Positions 45,477-53,149 of a stretch of DNA of 64,000 bases are shown here, in pieces. The notes below the pieces were generated by a model. It saw nothing but the letters and a program-made list of their open reading frames with translations. It ran no database searches and had not been told where the DNA came from. The first letter of the stretch is position 1. The number at the start of each line of letters is the position of its first letter. A program made the position numbers and the translations under genes. The stretch is from contig NZ_NMUA01000014.1 in NCBI RefSeq assembly GCF_002312805.1, positions 1 to 64,000 of the forward strand. Reading direction: 5' to 3'. The DNA is from Sphingobium sp. D43FB (GTDB lineage Bacteria > Pseudomonadota > Alphaproteobacteria > Sphingomonadales > Sphingomonadaceae).

Positions 45477-45505
45477 ATCTTACCAAATATTGGTAGTAAC
45501 TTCAA
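45477..45505 (-). promoter_or_regulatory. parDE promoter with operator dyad
   Basis: On the minus strand TTGAAG (45505-45500), a 17-base spacer and TAAGAT (45482-45477) form a sigma-70-type promoter. The perfect inverted repeat TACCAA-ATA-TTGGTA (45481-45495) lies in the spacer and touches the -10 box, the typical place for autorepression by the antitoxin. Confidence 0.8.
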
Positions 45506-45960
45506 CCGAACGGCAGCAACGCCTCATAGACGTCAAGCCCCGGCTTGCCCCTTACCGCCACACCCTGTCGTAACAAAAACGCGTGGCGCACGATCTCGGC
45601 CTGCTGTTCGATGCCATAATGCGCGAAGGGCTTGCCCGGCACGACCGCATAATCATAGCGGCAAAACGGGTGGCGCATCAGCGGTAGCCACCATTTGCCC
45701 GATCGCTGCGCCTGCCACACATGGGTCATTTCGTGGACAAAATGCGCCTGGATAGGGAGCGGGCTGTCGCAGAAATCGGCGCAGAACAGGCCCCCTTGTG
45801 GCGGAAACCACAAATGGCCGTCAGGGGCCATCGTCACCCGGCTCGGCTGAAACGGCCACCATTTGCGGTTATGCACCCGCACCCGATCATAGGCGATCGC
45901 CCGGCCGAACATGGCGCGGGCAAGCGCGATTTCGTCGGGCGTCAGGCTACGGCTGCTCAA
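45502..45960 (-). CDS. Putative zinc metalloprotein with HEMTH motif
   Basis: The 152-residue protein has an HExxH motif at residues 76-80 (AHFVHEMTHVWQ), preceded by a WFPPQGGLFC segment. Proteins of this kind in sphingomonads are sometimes labelled vgr-related; I cannot confirm that link. The motif suggests zinc binding and perhaps peptidase action, with Glu near EQQAEIVRHA as possible third ligand. No signal peptide is visible. It overlaps the PCuAC gene upstream by 4 bases, so the two are coupled. Confidence 0.75.
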   Translation of the reverse strand: MSSRSLTPDEIALARAMFGRAIAYDRVRVHNRKWWPFQPSRVTMAPDGHLWFPPQGGLFCADFCDSPLPIQAHFVHEMTHVWQAQRSGKWWLPLMRHPFCRYDYAVVPGKPFAHYGIEQQAEIVRHAFLLRQGVAVRGKPGLDVYEALLPFG

Positions 45961-46430
45961 TGGCCCTCATGCGCGGCGGGTTTGGCGCCCGCCGCGCCCG
46001 CCGCCTCCGGCTTGCGAATCACTGCGTCCACCAGCAGCCGTTTGCCATCGCTCATCAGGAAGGTCAGTTCCATCTTGCCCTGGTTGATTGCCGCATCGTT
46101 GATGCCCCACAGCATCAGATGCTTGCCGCCGGGCGCAAAGGCGACCTCGCCCTTGGCGGGCACGTCCACGCTGTCGATCGGCTTCATCGTCATGACGCCC
46201 TTGTCCATCACGCTTTCATGCATTTCGACGCGGACGGCATAGGCGGTCAGCACGCCGCGTATCTGCACGCCCGCATCGCCGCCATGCGCGACGAAATAGC
46301 CGGCCGAGGGCGATTCCTTGTTGGGCGACAGCCGCACCCAGGCCTGGTCAATGTAGCTTGGCGCAGGGTCGCCGCACGCGGTCAGCGCGAGCGGGGCCGC
46401 GAGGGCGATAAGGGCGAAGGGCGCGCGCAT
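45957..46430 (-). CDS. PCu(A)C-type periplasmic copper chaperone
   Basis: The 157-residue lipoprotein has a lipobox LTAC (Cys19) and the PCuAC domain (about 28-140) with the copper-binding residues in RVEMHESVMDKGVMTM and GGKHLMLWG. Its tail AHEGH adds two histidines, as often seen in these chaperones. It delivers Cu(I) to cytochrome c oxidase and similar targets in the periplasm. It is coupled to the HExxH gene and divergent from dnaK. Confidence 0.92.
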   Translation of the reverse strand: MRAPFALIALAAPLALTACGDPAPSYIDQAWVRLSPNKESPSAGYFVAHGGDAGVQIRGVLTAYAVRVEMHESVMDKGVMTMKPIDSVDVPAKGEVAFAPGGKHLMLWGINDAAINQGKMELTFLMSDGKRLLVDAVIRKPEAAGAAGAKPAAHEGH

Positions 46431-46487
46431 TGGTCACTCCATGACTGTCTCGTTTCCGGTCGATGACATAGCTAATGGCCGCTGCTT

Positions 46488-46515
46488 CTTGTGCCAAGCA
46501 AAAGCACGCCTATAT
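46488..46515 (+). promoter_or_regulatory. Sigma-32 heat-shock promoter of dnaK
   Basis: CTTG (46488-46491), a 17-base spacer and CCTATAT (46509-46515) match the alphaproteobacterial sigma-32 consensus exactly. The leader to the dnaK ATG would be about 80 bases. The same pattern precedes ftsH. Confidence 0.85.
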
Positions 46516-46604
46516 CGCCCATGCAGACCGGCCTTGCCTTGGCGCTTTCGTGGGGTATGGGGCCGTCAACCGCTGAATGAAATTTGGGGTTCAAAGAGGA
46601 CACA

Positions 46605-48503
46605 ATGGCAAAAGTAATCGGTATCGACCTTGGCACCACCAACAGCTGCGTCGCCGTCATGGACGGTGGCAAGCCCAAGGTTATTGAAAATGCGGAAGGC
46701 GCGCGCACGACGCCCTCCATCGTCGCCTTCGCCAAGGATGGCGAACGCCTGATCGGCCAGCCGGCCAAGCGCCAGGCAGTCACCAACGGTGACAACACGA
46801 TCTTCGCGGTCAAGCGCCTGATCGGCCGCCGCTTCGACGATCCCATGACCAAAAAAGACATGGAACTCGTCCCCTATGACATCGCCAAGGGTCCGAACGG
46901 CGACGCCTGGGTCCGCGCCGGTGGTCAGGATTACAGCCCCGCGCAGATTTCGGCCTTCACCCTGCAGAAGATGAAGGAAACCGCTGAGAGCTATCTGGGC
47001 GAAACGGTCACGCAGGCGGTCATCACCGTGCCGGCCTACTTCAACGATGCCCAGCGTCAGGCGACCAAGGACGCCGGTCAGATCGCAGGCCTTGAAGTTC
47101 TGCGCATCATCAATGAGCCCACCGCAGCGGCGCTGGCCTATGGCCTCGACAAGCAGGACGGCAAGACGATCGCGGTCTATGACCTTGGCGGCGGCACCTT
47201 CGACATTTCCATCCTGGAAATCGGCGATGGCGTGTTCGAAGTGAAGTCGACCAACGGCGACACGTTCCTTGGCGGTGAAGATTTCGACGCCAAGCTGGTG
47301 CAGTTCCTGGCCGACGACTTCAAGAAGACCGAGAGCATCGACCTCACCAAAGACAAGCTGGCCCTCCAGCGTCTGAAGGAAGCCGCTGAAAAGGCGAAGA
47401 TCGAACTGTCCTCGGCCCAGTCGACCGAAGTCAACCTGCCCTTCATCACCGCCGATCAGAACGGCCCCAAGCATCTGGTCAAGACCATCACCCGGTCGGA
47501 CCTGGAGCGCCTGGTCGCCGACCTCATCAAGCGCACGATGGAACCTTGCAAGAAGGCGATGGCGGACGCCGGCGTTTCGGCGGCTGACATCAGCGAAGTC
47601 GTCCTGGTCGGCGGCATGACCCGCATGCCCAAGGTGCGCGAAGCCGTGAAGGAATTTTTCGGCAAGGAACCGCATACCGGCGTGAACCCTGACGAAGTCG
47701 TCGCCATGGGCGCCGCCATTCAGGCGGGCGTGCTGCAGGGCGACGTCAAGGACGTGCTGCTGCTCGACGTGACGCCGTTGTCGCTGGGCATCGAAACGCT
47801 GGGTGGCGTGTTCACCCGCATGATCGATCGCAACACGACCATCCCGGCGAAGAAGAGCCAGGTCTATTCGACCGCCGACGACAATCAGCAGGCGGTGACC
47901 ATCCGCGTGTTCCAGGGCGAGCGCGAAATGGCGGCGGACAACAAGATCCTCGGCCAGTTCGACCTCGTCGGCATCCCGCCAGCGCCGCGCGGCGTGCCGC
48001 AGATCGAAGTCACGTTCGACATCGACGCCAACGGCCTGGTCAACGTGTCGGCCAAGGACAAGGGCACCGGCAAGGAACAGCAGATCCGCATCCAGGCGTC
48101 GGGTGGCCTGAGCGATTCCGACATCGACCAGATGGTCAAGGATGCCGAACGCTTCGCCGAAGAGGACAAAAAGCGCCGCGAGGCGGCCGAGGCGAAGAAC
48201 AACGCCGAAAGCCTGGTTCACACCACCGAAGCCCAGCTGGCCGAACATGGCGACAAGGTCGATGCGGCGCTGAAGGGCGAGATCGAAACCGCGATCGCCG
48301 CGACCAAGTCGGCGATCGAAGGCGGCGATGCCGAAGCGATGAAGAGCAAGGCGCAGGAACTCGCGACGATCGCGATGAAGCTGGGCCAGGCCATTTACGA
48401 GAAGGAGCAGGCTTCGGCCGCGGCTCCGGGTGCGGACGCGCCCAAGGCTGATGACGATGTCGTCGACGCCGAATTCTCCGAAGTGGATGACAACAAGGCG
48501 TAA
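46605..48503 (+). CDS. dnaK: Chaperone protein DnaK (Hsp70)
   Basis: The 632-residue protein starts [20 protein letters not shown], with ATP-binding motifs [15 protein letters not shown] and [12 protein letters not shown], linker [19 protein letters not shown] and a substrate domain and lid from about residue 390. The acidic C-terminal tail ends [12 protein letters not shown]. It works with DnaJ (next gene) and GrpE. GAGGACAC precedes the ATG; a sigma-32 promoter lies upstream. Confidence 0.98.
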   Translation: MAKVIGIDLGTTNSCVAVMDGGKPKVIENAEGARTTPSIVAFAKDGERLIGQPAKRQAVTNGDNTIFAVKRLIGRRFDDPMTKKDMELVPYDIAKGPNGDAWVRAGGQDYSPAQISAFTLQKMKETAESYLGETVTQAVITVPAYFNDAQRQATKDAGQIAGLEVLRIINEPTAAALAYGLDKQDGKTIAVYDLGGGTFDISILEIGDGVFEVKSTNGDTFLGGEDFDAKLVQFLADDFKKTESIDLTKDKLALQRLKEAAEKAKIELSSAQSTEVNLPFITADQNGPKHLVKTITRSDLERLVADLIKRTMEPCKKAMADAGVSAADISEVVLVGGMTRMPKVREAVKEFFGKEPHTGVNPDEVVAMGAAIQAGVLQGDVKDVLLLDVTPLSLGIETLGGVFTRMIDRNTTIPAKKSQVYSTADDNQQAVTIRVFQGEREMAADNKILGQFDLVGIPPAPRGVPQIEVTFDIDANGLVNVSAKDKGTGKEQQIRIQASGGLSDSDIDQMVKDAERFAEEDKKRREAAEAKNNAESLVHTTEAQLAEHGDKVDAALKGEIETAIAATKSAIEGGDAEAMKSKAQELATIAMKLGQAIYEKEQASAAAPGADAPKADDDVVDAEFSEVDDNKA

Positions 48504-48518
48504 GCCGATGCCCCATAT

Positions 48519-48548
48519 CCCTCACCCCGGCCATGGTCGGGGTGAGGG
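48519..48548 (+). other. Hairpin between dnaK and dnaJ
   Basis: CCCTCACCCCG (48519-48529) and CGGGGTGAGGG (48538-48548) form an 11-pair stem with an eight-base loop. It has no T-run and so may lower dnaJ expression or protect dnaK mRNA rather than terminate fully. It also resembles half of the palindromic repeats elsewhere in the window. Confidence 0.7.
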
Positions 48549-48569
48549 AAGAGGTGGGCGGGGGTCCGA

Positions 48570-49706
48570 ATGACGACCGAAATCGATTATTATACGCTGC
48601 TCGAAATCGAGCGCACCGCCGATGGTGCGCAGATCAAGAGCGCCTATCGCAAGCTCGCGATGAAATATCACCCCGACAAGACGGGGGGATGTGCCGAAAG
48701 CGAAGCCAAGTTTAAGGCGGTGTCGCAGGCCTATGAGTGCCTGAAAGACCCGCAGAAGCGCGCGGCCTATGACCGCTTCGGTCATGCCGCCTATACCCAG
48801 CATGAGCAGGGCGGCGGCGGCGGTCATCGCGCCAATGCGGGCGGATTTTCCGACCTTGGCGATATTTTCGAGACCATCTTCGGCCAGTCGGGCTTTGGCG
48901 GTGGCGGCGGTGGTCGTCAGCAGCAACGGCGCGGCGCGGACCTGCGCTACGACCTCGAAATCAGCCTCGACGAAGCCTATCATGGCAAGCAGACCCAGAT
49001 CGAAATCGAAGTGTCTGCAGCCTGCGACACCTGCGAAGGGTCGGGCGCGCAGCCCGGCACCGGGGTCAAGACCTGCGGCACCTGCAAGGGCCATGGCCAG
49101 GTGCGGGCGCAGCAGGGCTTCTTCATGGTCGAACGTACCTGCCCATCCTGCCATGGCGCAGGACAGGTCATCGAAAGCCCATGCCGCGCCTGTCGCGGCG
49201 AAGGCCGGGTGGACAAGCCCAAGTCGCTGTCGGTCAACATACCGGCGGGCGTCGACGAAGGCACGCGCATCCGCCTGACCGGCGAAGGCGAAGCGGGCGC
49301 GCGCGGCGCGCCTGCGGGCGATCTCTATATCTTCCTGCATGTGAAGCGCCATTCGCTGTTCGAGCGCGAGGGCACGACGCTCTTCTGTCGCTGTCCGGTG
49401 AGCTTCACCACGGCGTCGCTGGGCGGGTCGATCGAAGTGCCGGGCCTCGACGGCGTGCGGCACGAGATCAAGATCCCGGCCGGCATCCAGTCGGGCAAGC
49501 AGATCCGCCAGCGCGGCGCAGGCATGCCCGTCCTCAACGGGCGCGGGCAGGGCGATCTTGTGGTTCAGATCGACGTCGAAACGCCGACCCGGCTGACCGC
49601 CCGGCAGAAGGAATTGCTCGAAGCCTTCCGCGAAACCGAAACCGGGGAAGAATGCCCGGCTTCGACCGGTTTCTTCGGCAAGATCAAGGATTTGTGGGGC
49701 GATTGA
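48570..49706 (+). CDS. dnaJ: Chaperone protein DnaJ (Hsp40)
   Basis: The 378-residue protein has the J domain (about 4-70, with KYHPDKT), a Gly-rich linker, four zinc-finger repeats (CDTCEGSG, CGTCKGHG, CPSCHGAG, CRACRGEG) and two C-terminal substrate domains. It stimulates the DnaK ATPase. It follows dnaK at 66 bases with a hairpin between them. A GGTGGGCGGG site is loose; ATG at 48570 is the family start. Confidence 0.97.
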   Translation: MTTEIDYYTLLEIERTADGAQIKSAYRKLAMKYHPDKTGGCAESEAKFKAVSQAYECLKDPQKRAAYDRFGHAAYTQHEQGGGGGHRANAGGFSDLGDIFETIFGQSGFGGGGGGRQQQRRGADLRYDLEISLDEAYHGKQTQIEIEVSAACDTCEGSGAQPGTGVKTCGTCKGHGQVRAQQGFFMVERTCPSCHGAGQVIESPCRACRGEGRVDKPKSLSVNIPAGVDEGTRIRLTGEGEAGARGAPAGDLYIFLHVKRHSLFEREGTTLFCRCPVSFTTASLGGSIEVPGLDGVRHEIKIPAGIQSGKQIRQRGAGMPVLNGRGQGDLVVQIDVETPTRLTARQKELLEAFRETETGEECPASTGFFGKIKDLWGD

Positions 49707-49820
49707 CGCCGTAGATGTTGGCGACGACCATCCTGTCTGACATCGCCAACGCTCCGCCGCTGGAACCAATAAGATTGCCAGACCGTTTCTCCCTCCACAA
49801 CGACATGAGGAGGGTTTGCA

Positions 49821-50111
49821 ATGGTTGACGTTCGTAATGATGGATATGACGATCGCCGGGTTATCGTGGAAAAGAAGGGGCCGGGCCGCACAATCGCGAT
49901 TGTGCTGATCGCCATTCTTGCGATCGTCGGCATCCTGTTCGCCACCGGCTTCTGGAAAGCCGACGTGAGCGGCGGCGACATGCCCGAAGTCAGCGTCGAT
50001 GGCGGCGCACTGCCCAATGTCGATGTCGATTCGAAGGAAGTCGTCGTCGGCACCGAGGAAAAGACGGTCGATGTACCGACCGTTGGCGTCAAGGATAATG
50101 GCGAAGACTAA
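49821..50111 (+). CDS. Small acidic single-span membrane protein
   Basis: The 96-residue protein has a short basic-acidic N-terminus, one membrane helix (about residues 24-44, IAIVLIAILAIVGILFATGF) and an acidic, Val/Asp-rich outer part (DVSGGDMPEVSVDGGALPNV) that looks partly disordered. It is probably inserted N-in, with the acidic tail in the periplasm. I know no family. GGAGGG precedes the ATG. A strong two-way terminator follows. Confidence 0.8.
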   Translation: MVDVRNDGYDDRRVIVEKKGPGRTIAIVLIAILAIVGILFATGFWKADVSGGDMPEVSVDGGALPNVDVDSKEVVVGTEEKTVDVPTVGVKDNGED

Positions 50112-50131
50112 GTCTTCCCTTTACGCCTGAC

Positions 50132-50170
50132 AAAAAGGGGCTCCGTGACATGTCACGGAGCCCCTTTTTT
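50132..50170. terminator. Strong bidirectional terminator
   Basis: AAAAAGGGGCTCCGTGAC (50132-50149) pairs perfectly with GTCACGGAGCCCCTTTTT (50153-50170) around a short loop. The A-run and T-run make it work for both the small membrane protein gene and the convergent acyl-CoA dehydrogenase gene. Confidence 0.97.
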
Positions 50171-50181
50171 CGTGTCCAGCC

Positions 50182-51984
50182 TCAGGCCGCCAGGAACATG
50201 TCCGGGTCGAGCGCCATCAGCGCGTCGGCACCGCCCTCGATCTTGCGGCGGAGCGATCCCGCGTCGGGCATGATCCGCTCGGCAAAGAAGCGCGCGGTCA
50301 CCAGCTTGGCTTCCAGGAACTTGGCGTCGCCTTCCCCCGCCGCCAGCAGCGTCGCTGCCGCCTTGCTCATCCGCAACCACATCAGACCAGTCGCGACGAT
50401 GCCCACTATGTGCATATAATGATGCGCGCCGGCCCCGGCATTGTCCGGGTTCTTCATGGCGTTCTGCATCAGCCACATCGTTGCCGCGCCCAGTTGCGCG
50501 CTTGCCTTCTCCAGCGATTCGGCAAAGGGGGCAAGCTTCTCATGCCCCTTGGCTTCGGCCACCTCGTCGGCGACGACCTTGAGGAAAGCCTGCAGCGCGC
50601 GGCCGCCATTCATCGCCAGCTTGCGGCCGACCAGATCCATCGCCTGCACGCCATTGGTGCCTTCGTAAATCTGGGCGATGCGGGCGTCGCGCACATACTG
50701 CTCGACGCCATTTTCCCAGATATAGCCATGGCCGCCAAACACCTGCTGGCAGGCGACGGCGATGTCGAAGCCGCGGTCGGTGCCATAGCCCTTGATCACC
50801 GGGGTCAACAGCGACAGCATGTCGTCGGCCGCCTGCCGCTCTTCGGGCGTTGCCGCGTGATGCGACAGGTCGGCCTGAAGCGCGCCCCACAGGATGAGCG
50901 CGCGCAACCCTTCGGTCATCGCCTTGGCTTCCATCAACATGCGACGCACATCGGGATGGACGAACAGCGTGTCGGCCTTCTCCTCCGGCTCCTTGGGGCC
51001 GGTCAGCGCGCGGCCCTGCCGCCGGTCGCGGGCATAATGGACCGCATTCTGGAAGGCGATTTCCGCCTGGCCCAGTCCCTGCAGGCCAACGCCCAGCCGC
51101 GCGGCGTTCATCATGATGAACATGGCGGCGAGGCCCTTATTCTCCTCACCCACCATCCATCCGGTCGCGCCGTCATAATTCATGACGCAGGTCGCGTTGC
51201 CGTGAATGCCCATCTTATGTTCGATCGAGCCGCACGACACGGCGTTGCGGTCGCCCAGCGATCCGTCATCATGCACCATCATCTTGGGCACGACGAACAG
51301 CGAAATGCCCTTGCTGCCTTCCGGCGCGTCCGGCGTCTTGGCGAGGACGAGATGGATGATATTGTCCGACAGGTCATGCTCGCCCGCCGAAATGAAGATT
51401 TTGGTGCCGGTGATCGCATAGCTGCCATCGGCATTGGGCACCGCCTTGGTCTTGATGAGGCCCAGGTCTGTGCCGCAATGCGGTTCGGTCAGGTTCATCG
51501 TGCCGGTCCATTCGCCAGACACCATCTTGGGAATGTAGCGCTGCTGCAATTCGTCGCTGCCCTTGGCGATCAGCGCCGCGACCGCGCCGGCGGTCAGGCC
51601 ATGATACATTTCGAACGATTGGTTGGCCGACAGGACATATTCGTCCACCGCCGTCGCCAATACGCTGGGCAGGCCCTGGCCGCCAAATTCGACCGGACCA
51701 TGGATGGTGGTCCAACCGCCCGCGACGAACTGGTCGAACGCCGCCTTGAAGCCGGTAGGCGTGGTCACGCTGCCGTCGGGGTGACGGGTGCAGCCTTCCT
51801 TGTCGCCCACGGCATTGAGCGGGAACAGGACTTCGGCGGCCATCTTGCCGCCTTCGGTCAGGATCGCGTCGACGAGGTCAGGGGTCGCATTCTCAAATCC
51901 GGGTAGATTGGCATAGCGCTCTAGCCCGACCACATGGTCCAGCACGAAACGGGTGTCGCGAACGGGGGCGGTATAACTGGGCAT
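50182..51984 (-). CDS. Acyl-CoA dehydrogenase
   Basis: The 600-residue protein belongs to the long acyl-CoA dehydrogenase class with an extra C-terminal domain. It shows [69 protein letters not shown] and [15 protein letters not shown], with the catalytic Glu in the last. It oxidises fatty acyl-CoAs to enoyl-CoAs with FAD. The ATG at 51984 has AGGAGAAG upstream; [10 protein letters not shown] is the family start. A MerR regulator gene precedes it by 40 bases in the same direction, likely an operon. Confidence 0.94.
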   Translation of the reverse strand: MPSYTAPVRDTRFVLDHVVGLERYANLPGFENATPDLVDAILTEGGKMAAEVLFPLNAVGDKEGCTRHPDGSVTTPTGFKAAFDQFVAGGWTTIHGPVEFGGQGLPSVLATAVDEYVLSANQSFEMYHGLTAGAVAALIAKGSDELQQRYIPKMVSGEWTGTMNLTEPHCGTDLGLIKTKAVPNADGSYAITGTKIFISAGEHDLSDNIIHLVLAKTPDAPEGSKGISLFVVPKMMVHDDGSLGDRNAVSCGSIEHKMGIHGNATCVMNYDGATGWMVGEENKGLAAMFIMMNAARLGVGLQGLGQAEIAFQNAVHYARDRRQGRALTGPKEPEEKADTLFVHPDVRRMLMEAKAMTEGLRALILWGALQADLSHHAATPEERQAADDMLSLLTPVIKGYGTDRGFDIAVACQQVFGGHGYIWENGVEQYVRDARIAQIYEGTNGVQAMDLVGRKLAMNGGRALQAFLKVVADEVAEAKGHEKLAPFAESLEKASAQLGAATMWLMQNAMKNPDNAGAGAHHYMHIVGIVATGLMWLRMSKAAATLLAAGEGDAKFLEAKLVTARFFAERIMPDAGSLRRKIEGGADALMALDPDMFLAA

Positions 51985-52024
51985 GATCTTCTCCTGCGAA
52001 TTTTTTATGAGAGGCGGTTGGTAT

Positions 52025-52432
52025 TCAGTGGGCAATGGTGGCGACGAAGGCATCCAGTTCGGCGATGGCGGCGTCGATATCGTCCTTCTGCCGGTTGAGC
52101 AGGTCGATGCGCGCCTTGCACTTGGCGACCGTCACGCGGCGCTGTTCCTCATGGGCTTCGTCGGCGTCATAGAGGTCGATCATCTCGCGGATTTCGGTGA
52201 GGCTGAACCCCACCCGCTTGCCGCGCAATATCCAGGCCAGCCGCGCCCGGTCGCGCCGCGAATAGATGCGCGCCAGACCCTGCCGCTCCGGCGAGATCAA
52301 CCCTTCATCCTCATAGAAGCGCAGCGCGCGCGCCGTGACGCCGAATTCTTCCGACAGGTCAGTGATGCTGTAGCTCTGCCGTTCGCTATGGTCGGGCAAT
52401 TCGATGCCCGCGATGCTGCTGCGATTGTCCAT
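52025..52432 (-). CDS. MerR family transcriptional regulator
   Basis: The 135-residue protein has a MerR DNA-binding domain (about 20-90: [49 protein letters not shown]) and a coiled-coil dimer helix with no metal-binding cysteines. It resembles the LiuR-type regulators of fatty-acid and branched-chain amino acid catabolism, which fits its place before the acyl-CoA dehydrogenase. A dyad with -35 box lies in front of it. Confidence 0.9.
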   Translation of the reverse strand: MDNRSSIAGIELPDHSERQSYSITDLSEEFGVTARALRFYEDEGLISPERQGLARIYSRRDRARLAWILRGKRVGFSLTEIREMIDLYDADEAHEEQRRVTVAKCKARIDLLNRQKDDIDAAIAELDAFVATIAH

Positions 52433-52439
52433 GAGGATA

Positions 52440-52469
52440 GAGATAATGACACTTTACGTTTACGTCAAG
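52440..52469 (-). promoter_or_regulatory. MerR-type promoter and operator
   Basis: On the minus strand TTGACG (52468-52463), a 17-base spacer and TATCTC (52445-52440) form the promoter. CTTTACGTTTACGTCAAG (52452-52469) is the imperfect dyad around the -35 box and spacer; this TTTACGTTTACGT type is known for LiuR-like MerR proteins. The -10 box ends about 8 bases before the ATG at 52432, so the mRNA is probably leaderless. Confidence 0.65.
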
Positions 52470-52535
52470 GTGAGTGGGTGGGCTGAGACAATTTGTGTCG
52501 GTGACAGGTCGCCGATCATCGGTTAAGCGCGCAAC

Positions 52536-52949
52536 GTGACCATGGGGGCAATCAGACGATCGGAGGGTGCGCGCGGCCTGCTGGCGGCGTTGGCGCTGCT
52601 CGTGCTCGCCATCCAGATGATCGTGCCGCCGGGCTTCATGCCCGTCCGTACCGAGACTGGCGTCGTCGTGACGCTCTGTACCGGGCAGGGCGCGATCAAC
52701 GTCGTGGTCGATCGCGACCAGGCACCGGGGCAGGGCGACCATCAACCCGATGACGGCATGGGCAGCCAACAACATTGCCCCTTCGCCGCATCGGTCCAGC
52801 CGATCGTCCCGCCGCTGATCCTCGCCGATCTCACGCTGCCGGCCTGGACGCTGGCCTTTGGCCCGATTGCCTTCGCGCTCAAGATCGGCCTGATCGCCCG
52901 CCTAGCCGCGCCACCCCCACCGTCCTCCGGGCCGCCGACAGCCCTTTGA
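52536..52949 (+). CDS. DUF2946-type membrane protein
   Basis: The 137-residue protein has an N-terminal hydrophobic helix (LLAALALLVLAIQMIVPPGF), VVTLCTGQG with a cysteine, and a QHCPFA segment, which together mark DUF2946. Members often lie beside TonB-dependent receptors and copper genes. The CTGQG and HCPF cysteines might bind copper in the periplasm. A GTG at 52536 or an ATG at 52542 may be the start. The receptor gene follows 200 bases on, across a repeat. Confidence 0.78.
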   Translation: MTMGAIRRSEGARGLLAALALLVLAIQMIVPPGFMPVRTETGVVVTLCTGQGAINVVVDRDQAPGQGDHQPDDGMGSQQHCPFAASVQPIVPPLILADLTLPAWTLAFGPIAFALKIGLIARLAAPPPPSSGPPTAL

Positions 52950-52950
52950 C

Positions 52951-53071
52951 ATCCTCCCCCTGTGGGGGAGGTGGCACGCCGAAGGCGTGACGGAGGGGTG
53001 TCGCCGCTATCGATAGGGTGACACCCCTCCGTCTGGCCTGCGGCCAGCCACCTCCCCTGTCAGGGGAGGAT
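52951..53071. repeat. Inverted pair of CCTCCCCCTGTGGGGGAGG-type palindromes
   Basis: ATCCTCCCCCTGTGGGGGAG with GTGGCACGCCGAAGGCGTGA (52951-52990) faces GACACCCCTCCGTCTGGCC and CCACCTCCCCTGTCAGGGGA to GGAT (53030-53071). It is a doublet like those at 5691 and 23226 with other arms, between the DUF2946 and receptor genes. Confidence 0.85.
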
Positions 53072-53149
53072 CGTGTCTGTCCAGCCCCCATCCAGCCGAT
53101 CAAACAGAAGGTCGCTGGATTAAAATAACATTATCAATAGGTTAAATCC

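Noticed and set aside
46566..48248. 560-codon open frame opposite dnaK
   Set aside because: Antisense shadow of dnaK with no recognisable motif and no ribosome site.
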